A stretch of 30,438 nucleotides of DNA from IMG/VR virus record IMGVR_UViG_3300045950_000096, positions 1 to 30,438 of that record; one strand, 5' to 3'. The notes below the pieces were generated by a model, which did not search any database, was not told the origin of the DNA, and worked only from the letters and a program-made list of their open reading frames with translations. How positions within the stretch are numbered: position 1 is the first letter of the stretch; each line of letters opens with the position of its first letter. Below are positions 14,260 to 23,700 of this stretch, piece by piece. This DNA is from a virus. The translations under genes and the position numbers were made by a program.

Positions 14260-16722
14260 ATGGCCGATAAGAAGGTCTCCGTCCGCCTCGTCGCGGAGGG
14301 CGGACGCCGCGTGCGCGCCGAACTGGAAGGTGTCGGTGAGGCCGGGGCCCGTGGCTTTGGCCGCCTGTCGCGCGAGATGGAGCTGGCGAACACGCGGCTG
14401 GCCGCCTTTGCGCGCCGGGCGGGGCTTGCCCTCGGGGCCGCTGCGGCCGCTGCCACGGCCTCGCTCGGGCTGATCGTTCGCACGACGGTCGAGAGTGCCG
14501 CAGAGATCAGGCAGTTTGCGCAGGTTGCCGATGCGACGCCCGAGGCGCTGCAACGCTGGTCGGCCGGGGCGCGGACGGTCGGCATCGAGCAGGAGAAGCT
14601 AGCCGACATCCTGAAGGACGTGAACGACCGGGTGGGCGACTTCCTGCAGACCGGCGGCGGGCCGATGGCGGATTTCTTCGAGAACGTGGCCCCGCGCGTG
14701 GGTGTGACGGCCGACCAGTTCGCGCGTTTGTCGGGGCCGGAAGCCCTGCAGCTCTATGTCGACACCCTCGAGCGCGCCGGGCTCAGCCAGCAAGAGATGA
14801 CCTTCTATCTAGAGGCGATGGCCTCAGACGCGACACGGTTGATCCCCCTCCTGCGCAATGGCGGGGCCGAAATTGCGCGGCTTGGCGACCAAGCCTTCGA
14901 TCTCGGGGCGATTCTGGACAGTGATGCCCTCGAAGCCCTGCGCCGCACGCAACTGGCGCTGGGCACCGTATCCCTCGTCTTCGACGGCCTTCGGAACCGC
15001 ATCGCGGTCGCCGTGGCCCCGACCATCGAGGCGCTTGCCAATGCCTTCGTGGCACTCGCCTCCGATGGTGGCATTCTGCGGTCGGCCATCGACACGCTGA
15101 TCGGCAACCTTGGAAGGCTGGCGTCGTATGCCGCGACCTTCGCAGCTGTCATGGCAGGCCGCTGGGTCGCAGGTATGGCGGTGGCTGCTCTGTCGGTTCG
15201 CGGCCTCGCGACGGCGCTCGTGTTCCTGCGCGGCGCTCTGATCCGCACCGGCATCGGGGCGCTGATCGTCGGCGCGGGCGAACTGGTCTATCAGTTCTCG
15301 CAGCTGGTCGCCCGGGTCGGTGGCGTGGGCGAGGCCTTCCGGCTGCTCGGGGATCTGGCCCGCGAAGTCTGGTCGCGCATCGGTCTGTCGCTGGATGCGG
15401 CATTGGCGCGGATGGCGGCCGGATGGGAGAGCCTGAAAGCGGCAGGACTTTCGGCCTTGGAAGGCACCATCGCAGGCGTCGTCAGCTTCGGCGACCGGAC
15501 GGCCGCAATCTTCCAGGGGGCCTATGACGCTGCGGTCGCAATCTGGGGCAGTCTGCCCGGGGCCATCGGCGACTTCGCCTTCCAGGCCGCGAACGGTCTG
15601 ATCTCCGGCGTCGAGGCGATGCTGAACGGCGTCGTCACCCGCATCAACAGCTTCATCGAGACCCTGAACGCGGCCCTCGCGCTGCTGCCCGAATGGGCCT
15701 CCGGCGAAGGTGGCGTGCGGATCGGCATTCTCGATCCGGTGGAACTGGGCCGCATCGGCAACCCGTTTGAGGGAGCCGCGACCGCTGCTGGTGCCGCCGC
15801 CGCGGATGCCTTCTCGGCCGCGCTGTCGCGGACCTATCTGGAACCACCCGATCTCGGGCTCGGGGCCATGGCTGACGATGCCCGCGCCCGGGCCGACGGC
15901 TATCGCGAGGCGGCCGGGATGCTCGCCGATGCCGCCGGTCGGCCGCTCGCCAGCTGGCAGGCGCTGAAGGATGCCGTGACCGGCACGGGGACCGAGGCCG
16001 AGACCGCGCTGGCGGATGCGGCTGGCGCCGCCGATGCCCTGAACAACGAACTGGGTGAGACCACCGAAGCTGCCGGAGGTGCCGGGGCCGCCGCGCGGGA
16101 TGCTGGGGCTGCGGCGGCGGACGGGGCCGACCAAGCCGCCACCGGTTGGGCTGCGGTCACCGCTGCTTTGGCCGACTACGCCGCCAAGGCGCGCGACATC
16201 GGCGGGGATATCGGCAGCGCGCTGGTGGGCGCGTTCCAGAGCGCCGAGGACGCCATCGGCGACTTCGTGAAGACCGGCAAGCTAGACTTCCGCGACCTGG
16301 TCACCTCGATGATCGCCGACCTCGCCAAGCTCGCCGCCCGGCGCTTCATCCTCGGTCCTATTGCGAACGCCCTTTCCGGCGCGCTGGGCGGTGCGGGCGG
16401 GATTTTCGCGAACATCCTGCACACGGGCGGGATGGTCGGCGCGCCCGGTCCCGGCCGGATGGTCCCGGCGCTGGCCTTCGCCCATGCCCCTCGCATGCAT
16501 AACGGCGGTTGGGCTGGGCTGCGGCCCGACGAGGTGCCCGCGATCCTGCAACGCGGTGAGCGTGTGCTCTCGCGCCGGGAGGCGGCGGGGTACGGCCGGG
16601 CGGGTGCGCCCACCATCAACGTCACGATCAACGCCCGCGACGCCGAGAGCTTCCGCCAGTCCCGAACGCAAGTCGCCAGCGACATCGCCCGCGCTGTGTC
16701 GCTCGGGCGGCGCGGCATGTGA
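14260..16722 (+). CDS. Tail tape measure protein, lambda gpH family
   Basis: The start at 14260 (MADKKVSVRLVAEGGRRVRAEL) gives 820 aa; the open frame reaches back to 14008 but the extra part is the reverse of the small antisense ORF. A long N-terminal helical region is followed by hydrophobic segments at about residues 288-346 (YAATFAAVMAGRWVAG, LIRTGIGALIVGAGEL). An Ala-rich central part comes next. The lambda-type C-terminal tape measure domain starts near residue 680 (DLVTSMIADLAKLAARRF), followed by HTGGMVGAPGPGR and VPAILQRGERVLSRREA. The protein sets tail length and is ejected with the DNA. The ribosome binding site is weak (AAGG about 10 bp upstream). Confidence 0.93.
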   Translation: MADKKVSVRLVAEGGRRVRAELEGVGEAGARGFGRLSREMELANTRLAAFARRAGLALGAAAAAATASLGLIVRTTVESAAEIRQFAQVADATPEALQRWSAGARTVGIEQEKLADILKDVNDRVGDFLQTGGGPMADFFENVAPRVGVTADQFARLSGPEALQLYVDTLERAGLSQQEMTFYLEAMASDATRLIPLLRNGGAEIARLGDQAFDLGAILDSDALEALRRTQLALGTVSLVFDGLRNRIAVAVAPTIEALANAFVALASDGGILRSAIDTLIGNLGRLASYAATFAAVMAGRWVAGMAVAALSVRGLATALVFLRGALIRTGIGALIVGAGELVYQFSQLVARVGGVGEAFRLLGDLAREVWSRIGLSLDAALARMAAGWESLKAAGLSALEGTIAGVVSFGDRTAAIFQGAYDAAVAIWGSLPGAIGDFAFQAANGLISGVEAMLNGVVTRINSFIETLNAALALLPEWASGEGGVRIGILDPVELGRIGNPFEGAATAAGAAAADAFSAALSRTYLEPPDLGLGAMADDARARADGYREAAGMLADAAGRPLASWQALKDAVTGTGTEAETALADAAGAADALNNELGETTEAAGGAGAAARDAGAAAADGADQAATGWAAVTAALADYAAKARDIGGDIGSALVGAFQSAEDAIGDFVKTGKLDFRDLVTSMIADLAKLAARRFILGPIANALSGALGGAGGIFANILHTGGMVGAPGPGRMVPALAFAHAPRMHNGGWAGLRPDEVPAILQRGERVLSRREAAGYGRAGAPTINVTINARDAESFRQSRTQVASDIARAVSLGRRGM

Positions 16723-16731
16723 GGATCAGCT

Positions 16732-17358
16732 ATGGCATTTCACGAGGTCAGGTTTCCGGACAACATCAGCCGGGGCGCGCGCGGCGGCCCCGAGCGGCGC
16801 ACCCAGATCGTCGAACTGGCAAGCGGGGCCGAGGAACGCAATGCGAGCTGGGCCAACAGCCGCCGCCGCTACGACGTGGCCTATGGCATCCGCCGCGCCG
16901 ACGATCTGGCGGCGGTCGTCGCTTTCTTCGAGGCCCGCAACGGCCGTCTGCATGGGTTCAGGTTCAAGGACTGGGCCGATTTCAAATCCTGCTTGCCGTC
17001 GCAGACCCCGACCTCAACCGATCAACCCATCGGCACCGGCAACGGCAGCACGAACACCTTTCAGCTGACCAAGCGCTACACCTCCGGCGCGCAGTCCTGG
17101 TCGCGGGTCATCACCAAGCCTGTCGCCGGGACGGTCACCATCGCCCTGAACGGCACGCCGCAGGCCTCCGGCTGGTCGGTTTCCACGACCACCGGCCTCG
17201 TCACCTTCACCACCGCCCCGGCCGCTGGCGTCAACATCACCGCAGGCTTCGAATTCGACGTCCCGGTCCGCTTCGACACCGATGTCCTCGACGTCACCCT
17301 CGACCTTGAACGCCTCGGGTCGATCACCTCGATCCCCCTCGTGGAAATCCGCACATGA
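16732..17358 (+). CDS. DUF2460 (TIGR02217) tail protein, GTA Orfg12-like
   Basis: A 208-aa protein with the hallmark N-terminus MAFHEVRFPDNISRGARGGPERRT and the conserved YGIRRADDLAAVVAFFEARNGRLHGFRFKDWADF. The beta-rich remainder ends GSITSIPLVEIRT. This family is the Orfg12 distal tail protein of the Rhodobacter capsulatus gene transfer agent, which joins the tube to the tip. GAGG lies before the start, and the stop overlaps the DUF2163 gene by 4 bp. Confidence 0.93.
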   Translation: MAFHEVRFPDNISRGARGGPERRTQIVELASGAEERNASWANSRRRYDVAYGIRRADDLAAVVAFFEARNGRLHGFRFKDWADFKSCLPSQTPTSTDQPIGTGNGSTNTFQLTKRYTSGAQSWSRVITKPVAGTVTIALNGTPQASGWSVSTTTGLVTFTTAPAAGVNITAGFEFDVPVRFDTDVLDVTLDLERLGSITSIPLVEIRT

Positions 17359-18239
17359 AATCCCTGAACCCTGCGCTGCAGGCGCATCTCGACGACGGCA
17401 CCACGACGCTCGCCTGGTGCTGGCGCATCACCCGCGCCGATGGCGTGGCCTTCGGCTTCACCGATCACGACCGGACGCTGTCGTTCGACGGGACCGAGTT
17501 CGAACCGGAAAGCGGGCTGACGGCCTCCGAGGTGCGATCCGGCTCCGACCTCTCAGTTGATGCGCAGGACGCGCAAGGCGTGCTGTCGTCGGACCGGATC
17601 ACCGAGACGGACATCCTCGATGGCCGCTGGGACGCCGCAGTTGTCGAGGTCTGGCGCGTGAACTGGTCGGCACCGGCGCAGCGTGTGCTTCTGCGGCGCG
17701 GGGCCATCGGCCAGATCCGGCGCGGGCGGTTGGCCTTCGTGGCGGAGGTGCGAAGCCTCGCCCATGTCCTCGGCCAGACGGTGGGGCGGACGTTCCAGGC
17801 CAGTTGTGACGCCGCGCTGGGCGATGCGCGCTGCGGCGTGAACCTCGAGGCCCTGGCCTTCAAGGGCAGCGGCGCGGTCATCGATGTGCTGCGCGACCGG
17901 GCCTTCACCGCCAGCGGCCTTGGCGCCTTAGCGACGGGCTGGTTCGCCTTCGGGCTGGTCGAATGGTCGACCGGCGCGAATGCAGGGCGGCGGGTCGAGG
18001 TGCTGTCGCACGACCTCGTCGACGGCGTGGCCATCCTGACCCTGCTCGAAGCCCCGGTGCGCCCGATCACGGCGACGGATACCTTCGTGGTCCGCGCCGG
18101 TTGCGACAAGCGCCTCGCGACCTGCGGGATTAAGTTCGCCAATGTCGCGAACTTCCGGGGCTTCCCGCATATCCCCGGTCAGGATGCCGTGCTGCGCTAT
18201 GCCACCAAGGATGGCGGACACGAGGGGGCGGTGCTGTGA
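17355..18239 (+). CDS. DUF2163 (TIGR02218) tail tip protein, GTA Orfg13-like
   Basis: A 294-aa protein, MKSLNPALQAHLDDGTTTLAWCWRITRADG. Cysteines in family-specific places are C151 and C160 (CDAALGDARC) and C250 with C257 (CDKRLATC), followed by FANVANFRGFPHIPGQD; related lambda gpL uses such cysteines for an iron-sulfur cluster. The protein is part of the tail-tip hub. In GTA-type modules its stop normally overlaps or abuts the NlpC/P60 gene; here a 2.1-kb segment with an antisense operon separates the two. Confidence 0.93.
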   Translation: MKSLNPALQAHLDDGTTTLAWCWRITRADGVAFGFTDHDRTLSFDGTEFEPESGLTASEVRSGSDLSVDAQDAQGVLSSDRITETDILDGRWDAAVVEVWRVNWSAPAQRVLLRRGAIGQIRRGRLAFVAEVRSLAHVLGQTVGRTFQASCDAALGDARCGVNLEALAFKGSGAVIDVLRDRAFTASGLGALATGWFAFGLVEWSTGANAGRRVEVLSHDLVDGVAILTLLEAPVRPITATDTFVVRAGCDKRLATCGIKFANVANFRGFPHIPGQDAVLRYATKDGGHEGAVL

Positions 18240-18289
18240 TGAAACTGTCGGATCGGCATCGAGCTTTTGCCCTTTGTCTGGAGCCAGAC

Positions 18290-18808
18290 CTACGGCAACG
18301 GGAACTTGATGTCTTTGCCGAAGGTTAACCCGGACACCTCACAGGTCTTACGAAGTGCCAGTTTCAGTTGATCTTTGCTAATATTCTTGCTGATCCACCA
18401 TCCAGCATCGGTCTGAAGCACCGGCAAATGGGGGCTGCGACGATGGATATGACGCGGCTCCATCGCGACAAAGCGCCGTCCCGGAGTTTGGATTTCAGAG
18501 AGCGACGCCAACGCTTCCGGCGCGACTTCAGCCATCATTTCGACGATCCGACGAAACACACCGGCAAGCGTATCGGCTGCGAAACGCACCCCCATAAACT
18601 CTGCGGCGTACTTCCCGCGCTCTGGCGGAGGGATCAAATGCGACGGTTGATCGGATACATGCCGGTCGAGCTTTCGCGCGATCTCAAGACTTTTGTGCAG
18701 AGCCATTGCCGCATCGTCATCGAGCGCTGATCGCGCCGCCAGAATGGCTTCGACGAAAGGCATGGGCAGGGAGACAACGACCGCATTCGCAATGCTTAGG
18801 TGGTTCAT
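18290..18808 (-). CDS. Hypothetical protein (172 aa), third gene of XRE cassette
   Basis: The start MNHLSIANAVVVSLPMPF at 18808 overlaps the stop of the DUF4258-like gene by 4 bp, so it is translationally coupled. I do not recognise the family. An N-terminal hydrophobic stretch is followed by helical parts (VEAILAARSALDDDAAMALHKSLEIA, GVRFAADTLAGVFRRIVEMMAEVAPEALASL) and a basic C-terminal half (MEPRHIHRRSPHLPVL, WWISKNISKDQLKLALRKTCEVSG) that could bind nucleic acid. The C-terminal SKNISKDQLKLALRK has a helix-turn-helix-like rhythm, though this is weak. Lower GC than neighbouring phage genes suggests separate acquisition. Confidence 0.65.
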   Translation of the reverse strand: MNHLSIANAVVVSLPMPFVEAILAARSALDDDAAMALHKSLEIARKLDRHVSDQPSHLIPPPERGKYAAEFMGVRFAADTLAGVFRRIVEMMAEVAPEALASLSEIQTPGRRFVAMEPRHIHRRSPHLPVLQTDAGWWISKNISKDQLKLALRKTCEVSGLTFGKDIKFPLP

Positions 18809-19101
18809 GATACTCTCCCGCGGTTTCTGCCGTCGGCAGAATGCCCCTTTCCGTTGTAGTGATAGATCGTCACGAGGCTCTCGCCCTCAACAATGACCTT
18901 GGTCCCGCGCAGACGTTCAAGCTGCTGGATTTCGCGCCGACGTCGCTCAATCTCGCGGGTTGCATCTTTGTCGCTCAAAAAGAAAGCATCGTCCGCCACA
19001 CGGGTCGCGACGCTGAGGACAAGGCCGATGTCGGCATTACGGAACCCGCGCTGTCGCATCCTTGCTTCGGCGTGATGGGTGAAGTGGACGTCAGGCCTCA
19101 T
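18805..19101 (-). CDS. DUF4258-like small protein (98 aa), possible toxin
   Basis: The start at 19101 (MRPDVHFTHHAEARMRQRGF) lies 11 bp inside the XRE gene. The pattern F-x-H-H-A-x-x-R-M-x-Q-R-G, then an isoleucine/valine helix, charged helix EIERRRREIQQLERL and a final strand TKVIVEGESLVTIYHYNG, is typical of DUF4258, a family with BrnT/RelE-like size that often pairs with antitoxins. Coupling to an XRE regulator supports a toxin-antitoxin-like role, though reversed order and the extra third gene are unusual. Toxicity is not shown by the sequence. Confidence 0.7.
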   Translation of the reverse strand: MRPDVHFTHHAEARMRQRGFRNADIGLVLSVATRVADDAFFLSDKDATREIERRRREIQQLERLRGTKVIVEGESLVTIYHYNGKGHSADGRNRGRVS

Positions 19102-20092
19102 CGCTATCCTCCCCCTTGTCTGACACGTCTGTAACGGTTCCGACGTCCAGGTCGCCGACCAACGCAAGAAGCTCGGCCATCTCGGACTTGCGCTTGGCGA
19201 GTTCCTCCGCCGGAATGCGGCTGACGATCCAGGCAATCCTTTCGCCCGCATGTTCATCTCCGAGCAGGTTAGCCGGGATGTCCTTGAGCTTCACATGCCC
19301 TCGCAACAGGGCGTACTCGGCATCAGGGTCGTCTCCCGTAAGATCGCTGATTAACTCCGAGCCGATCCGATATTCGGGCATGCCCTCACTGGTTTTCCAA
19401 CCAGAGTCCCGGTCAAATGAAATTGTCTTTGCCCCAACCTGCGTCGCGAAGTGCTTGATAAAATCCGCGAAGGGGTTGTTTTGAGAGGGGTCATACCCGA
19501 GGTCATACACGTCGTCCGCGACTTCTTTTCCAAAAAGATCGCGGTTCTGAATGCACTGCCTCTCCTGATACGCACCATCTTCAGCGCGCAGATACGCAGA
19601 GTTCGCGAAAGCGAAGTGGCCACCGCCGAGGGCCATAAGCCTTGCTGCAGCTTCCTCGATCTCAGCGACACGTTCGCGGCGCCAGGCAAGGCTTCCTTCC
19701 GCCAGAAGTGCCGCAAACAGCGGCGCCATCACAATTTGCGAATGAACGGGAATGCCGTAGATGTGCTGGACCATGTTGAAGGCTAGTGCTGTCTCTGCAT
19801 CAAGCATGGCCCGCAACGGGCGATAGCCGAACTTCTTGAGCGATGCCTCGCGCTCTGCTGCGTTGGTGGGCGGCTTCGAGAGGGCATCTACCGTGACGCC
19901 GAGAGCCTTCGCCAAACCTTCTGCAGTGCGATCTTCGGCGCGATAGAAGGCTCCCTTGGTACTTTCTATCCGCTTGATCGTCGGAAGACTGACTCGGTTC
20001 TTGCCTTTGGTCGCGTCGGCAAGCTGCTCTTGCGTCAAGCGATTCATGTCTCGGTAGTACTTGATCGCGGCGGGATGGATCTTCGTGGTCAT
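19091..20092 (-). CDS. XRE-family helix-turn-helix protein with uncharacterised C-terminal domain (333 aa)
   Basis: The start at 20092 (MTTKIHPAAIKYYRDMNRLTQEQL) has an ideal AGGAGG site. Residues 5-70 form an XRE/lambda-repressor-type domain (RLTQEQLADATKG, VSLPTIKRIESTKG, AEGLAKALGVTVDALSKP). The rest is about 260 aa with no peptidase or membrane signature. It includes YRPLRAMLDAETALAFNMVQHIYGIPVHSQIVMAPLFAALLAEGSLAWRRERVAEIEEAA and a phenylalanine/aspartate-rich part, ending in a very acidic tail (VTDVSDKGEDSDEA). It heads the three-gene minus operon. Inverted half-sites upstream fit self-repression. It could be an antitoxin that neutralises the DUF4258-like protein, or a sensor-regulator; neither is proven. 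Confidence 0.75.
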   Translation of the reverse strand: MTTKIHPAAIKYYRDMNRLTQEQLADATKGKNRVSLPTIKRIESTKGAFYRAEDRTAEGLAKALGVTVDALSKPPTNAAEREASLKKFGYRPLRAMLDAETALAFNMVQHIYGIPVHSQIVMAPLFAALLAEGSLAWRRERVAEIEEAAARLMALGGGHFAFANSAYLRAEDGAYQERQCIQNRDLFGKEVADDVYDLGYDPSQNNPFADFIKHFATQVGAKTISFDRDSGWKTSEGMPEYRIGSELISDLTGDDPDAEYALLRGHVKLKDIPANLLGDEHAGERIAWIVSRIPAEELAKRKSEMAELLALVGDLDVGTVTDVSDKGEDSDEA

Positions 20093-20104
20093 TTGGTAGC
20101 CTCC

Positions 20105-20172
20105 TAGGTCATGCAGCAAACATGATCCTACACGGGGCAAAAATATAGGATCATCTTTAGTCAATGATACCA
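20105..20172. promoter_or_regulatory. Operator half-sites upstream of the XRE operon
   Basis: ATGATCCTA (20122-20130) and TAGGATCAT (20146-20154) are a perfect 9-bp inverted pair separated by 15 bp. Imperfect copies flank them: TAGGTCAT at 20105-20112 and ATGATACCA at 20164-20172, making four half-sites of alternating orientation around the AT-rich segment AAAAATATA. This fits a cooperative XRE repressor operator over the cassette promoter. No confident -35/-10 pair was found. From 20173 to 20319, before the NlpC gene, I see no gene or signal other than a ribosome binding site. Confidence 0.6.
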
Positions 20173-20319
20173 TTCAACAGCGAAAATACCGCTCACCACT
20201 TCAACACGCACGAGACCGAAGGGATACTCTTGATGCCAAATTCGCGTGCATTGAGTAGGCGACGACAACCCGGTGATGCTTCCCGGTATCACTCGGACGA
20301 ATCATCGAAGGAAGCGACA

Positions 20320-20748
20320 GTGTCCGATCCGACCCACGTCATTGCCGCCGCGCGGTCATGGCTGGGCACGCCGTACCACGACCAGGCCAGCCTGCGTGGG
20401 GTCGGCTGCGATTGCCTCGGCCTCGCGCGGGGCGTCTGGCGCGAGGTGGTCGGGCCGGAACCGTTCCCGATCCCGCCCTACAGCCGGGACTGGGGCGAGA
20501 CTGGGCCGAGTGAGGTGCTGGCAGATGGGGCGCGGGCGATGATGCACGAAGTCGCACCCGCCGATGCCCCACCCGGCGCGCTGGTCCTCTTCCGCATGAT
20601 GCCCCGCGCCATCGCCAAGCATGTCGGGATCCTGACCGGGGCCGACACCTTCCTTCACGCCTACGAACGCCTCGGCGTGATCGAGGAACCGCTGACGCCC
20701 GCATGGCGACGCCGCATCGCCTTCGCCTTCCTGTTTCCCGCACGCTGA
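20320..20748 (+). CDS. NlpC/P60 tail peptidase (TIGR02219), GTA Orfg14-like
   Basis: The start is taken as GTG at 20320 (VSDPTHVIAAARSWLGTPYHDQ) because GAAGGA lies 8 bp upstream and the family begins here; an upstream ATG at 20164 would add 52 residues of unrelated composition. The 142-aa protein has the catalytic cysteine C32 in GVGCDCLGLARG, and the histidine in AIAKHVGIL. In the GTA and related phages this cell-wall peptidase sits in the tail tip and cuts peptidoglycan during DNA entry. Its separation from DUF2163 by the antisense cassette is abnormal. Confidence 0.9.
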   Translation: MSDPTHVIAAARSWLGTPYHDQASLRGVGCDCLGLARGVWREVVGPEPFPIPPYSRDWGETGPSEVLADGARAMMHEVAPADAPPGALVLFRMMPRAIAKHVGILTGADTFLHAYERLGVIEEPLTPAWRRRIAFAFLFPAR

Positions 20749-20757
20749 GTTTCCGCC

Positions 20758-23700
20758 ATGGCCACGCTTGTCCTCGGCGCTGTCGGTTCCGCCATCGGCG
20801 GGGCCTTTGGCGGCGCGATCCTCGGCTTCTCTGGCGCAGCCATCGGCGGCTTCATCGGATCGACCATCGGTTCGGTGGTGGACAGCTGGATCGTCTCCTC
20901 GCTGGCCCCGGCTCAGAAGATCGAGGGTCAGCGCCTCGACAGCCTGCGCATCACTTCGGCCACCGAAGGGGCGATCATCCCGCGCCTCTACGGCCGCATG
21001 CGCATCGGCGGCAACATCATCTGGGCGACCGATTTCCGCGAGGAGACGAAGACCACGACACAGGGTGGTGGCAAGGGCGGGGGCGGCGGCAAGGTCCAGA
21101 CGACCGAATACCTCTACTATGCGTCCTTCGCGGTCGCCCTTTGCGAAGGCCCGATCACTGGCATCGGCCGCATCTGGGCCGATGGCAAGCCGCTCGACAT
21201 GACCGGCATCACCTGGCGCTGGTATCCGGGGAACGAGACCCAGACCGCGGACCCGTACATTTCGGCGAAGATGGGCGCGGCCAATACGCCCGCCTACCGC
21301 GGCACGGCCTACGTCGTCTTCGAGGAACTGCCGCTCTCGACCTACGGCAACCGCCTGCCGCAACTGTCCTTCGAGGTCTTCCGGCCGCTCGCGGATCCCG
21401 ACACCGCCGAAGGGCTGGTCAAGGCCGTGACCATGATCCCGGCCTCGGGCGAGTTCACCTATGCGACCGAGGCTGTTCGCAAGACCGTGGGCGCCACGAC
21501 CACGGTCTTCGGCCAGACCACCGGCGGCACGACCTCCGCCGAGAACCTGAACGCGCTGCCCGATGAGGCCGACATCGTCGTGGCGCTGGACCGTCTGCAG
21601 GCCATGGCCCCGGCCGTCGAAAGCGTCAGCCTGGTCGTCGCCTGGTTCGGCAACGATCTGCGCGCGGGCAACTGCACGATCAAGCCCGGCGTGGAGGTTT
21701 CGACCAAGGTCACCAGCCCGAAGGTGTGGGCGGTCAACGGGGTTTCTCGCTCGGGTGCCCATCTCGTCAGCCGCGATGCCGAAGACCGTCCCGTCTATGG
21801 CGGCACACCTGCGGATTTCGCTGTGGTGCAGGCGATCCGCGAGATGAAGGCGCGCGGGCTGCGGGTGACGTTCTATCCGTTCCTGTTGATGGACGTTCCG
21901 CCCGGCAACACCCTGCCGAACCCCTATTCGAACAACGCCGCCACGCCGGGCCAGCCTTCCTTCCCCTGGCGGGGCCGGATCACCTGTTCCCCGGCGGCAG
22001 GCTTTGCCGGGACGGCCGACAAGACCACCGCTGCAGCGACGCAGGTTTCCAGCTTCTTCGGCGCAGCCACCCCGGCGCAGTTCGCAGTTTCGGGCGACAA
22101 CGTGACCTGGATCGGCCCCTCGGGCAACTGGGGCCTGCGCCGGATGATCCTGCACTACGCCCATCTCTGCGCTGTGGCGGGCGGTGTCGATGCCTTCCTG
22201 ATCGGGACCGAGATGCGCGGGCTGACCACGATCCGGTCGGGGGCCAGCGCCTATCCGGCAGTGACGGCCTTCAAGGCGCTGGCGGCCGACGTGAAGGCGA
22301 TCCTCGGGCCGGGCACAAAGGTCGGCTATGCTTCCGACTGGTCGGAATACTTCGGTCACCAGCCGGGGGACGGCACGGGGGACGTCTATTTCCACCTCGA
22401 CCCGCTCTGGTCTGACGCCAACATCGATTTCATCGGCATCGACAACTACATGCCCCTCTCCGACTGGCGCGATGGGTTCGACCATGCGGATGCCCTGCAA
22501 GGCTGGCCCGCCATCCATGACCGCGGCTACCTGCAAGCGAACATCGCGGGCGGCGAGGGCTTCGACTGGTTCTATGCCAGCGCCGCCGACAGGTCGGCCC
22601 AGATCCGCACCCCGATCACGGACGGTGCCGCAGGCAAGCCTTGGGTGTTTCGCTACAAGGATCTGCGCGCTTGGTGGTCGAACCCGCATTTCAACCGGCC
22701 AGGCGGGGTGGAGAGCGGCACGCCCACGGCATGGGTGCCGCAGTCGAAGCCGGTCTGGTTCACCGAACTGGGGTGCCCCTCCATCGACCGGGGCACGAAC
22801 CAGCCGAACGTCTTCTTTGACCCGAAATCGTCCGAGAGCTTCACCCCCTACTTCTCGCGAGGCTGGCGCGATGACGCGATCCAGCGCGCTTACCTGGAGG
22901 CCAGTTATCTCTGGTGGGGTCAGGGCGCGAACAACCCGACCTCATCCGTCTACGGCGGCCGGATGGTCCACGTCCCCGAATGCGCCGCCTGGACCTGGGA
23001 CGCGCGGCCGTATCCGTTCTTTCCCGAGCTGACCGGCGTCTGGACCGATGGCCCCAACTGGCGGCTCGGTCACTGGCTGACAGGGCGGCTCGGCGCGGTG
23101 TCGCTGGCCGCGCTCGTACGCCACCTCTGCCTTCGCGCTGGGCTTGATGAGGCGTTGATCGACGTTTCCGGCCTCTGGGGCGCGGTGGAGGGCTATGTGA
23201 TCGGCGCGCTGGAAAGCCCCCGCGCGTCGATTTCCACGCTGGCACGGCATTTCGGCTTCGACGCCATCGAGACCGAGGGCGTGATCCGTTTCGTCATGCG
23301 CGGGCGGGCATCGAGCGTGACCTTGACGGTGGATGATCTGGTGGCCAGTCGTGAGGGCGAGGCCTTCGAACTGATCCGCGGTCAGGAGACCGAACTGCCG
23401 CAGGCGCTGAAGTGGCAGGTCGCGCGGGCGGATGAGGACTATGATGCCGCGCTAGTAGAAGCGCGAAGGATCACAGTCGACACCACCCGCATCGCCTCCG
23501 AGTCCTTCCCCATGGCAATCCCGCCCGAGGAGGCCGAACGCCGCTGCCGCCGTGCGCTGATGGAGGCGTGGATCGGTCGCGAGAGCGCCACCTTCCGCCT
23601 GCCGCCCTCGCGCCTTTCCCTCGATCCGGCCGACGTGATCCGGCTCGCGCATGACGGTCGGGAAGTCGAGTTCCGCCTCGTTTCCGTCGCCGATGCCGAG

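Noticed and set aside
14824-16134. 436-aa open frame on the minus strand
   Set aside because: It lies wholly antisense to the tape measure gene and has low-complexity shadow composition.
20164-20319. Upstream extension of the NlpC/P60 frame (ATG at 20164)
   Set aside because: The added residues are unrelated to the family and include an operator half-site; GTG at 20320 has a good ribosome binding site.
20356-22689. 777-aa open frame on the minus strand
   Set aside because: It is antisense to the well-supported NlpC and TIM-barrel genes. Its composition (runs of Gly, Arg, Asp, His) is typical of shadow frames in GC-rich DNA, and it has no recognisable domain.
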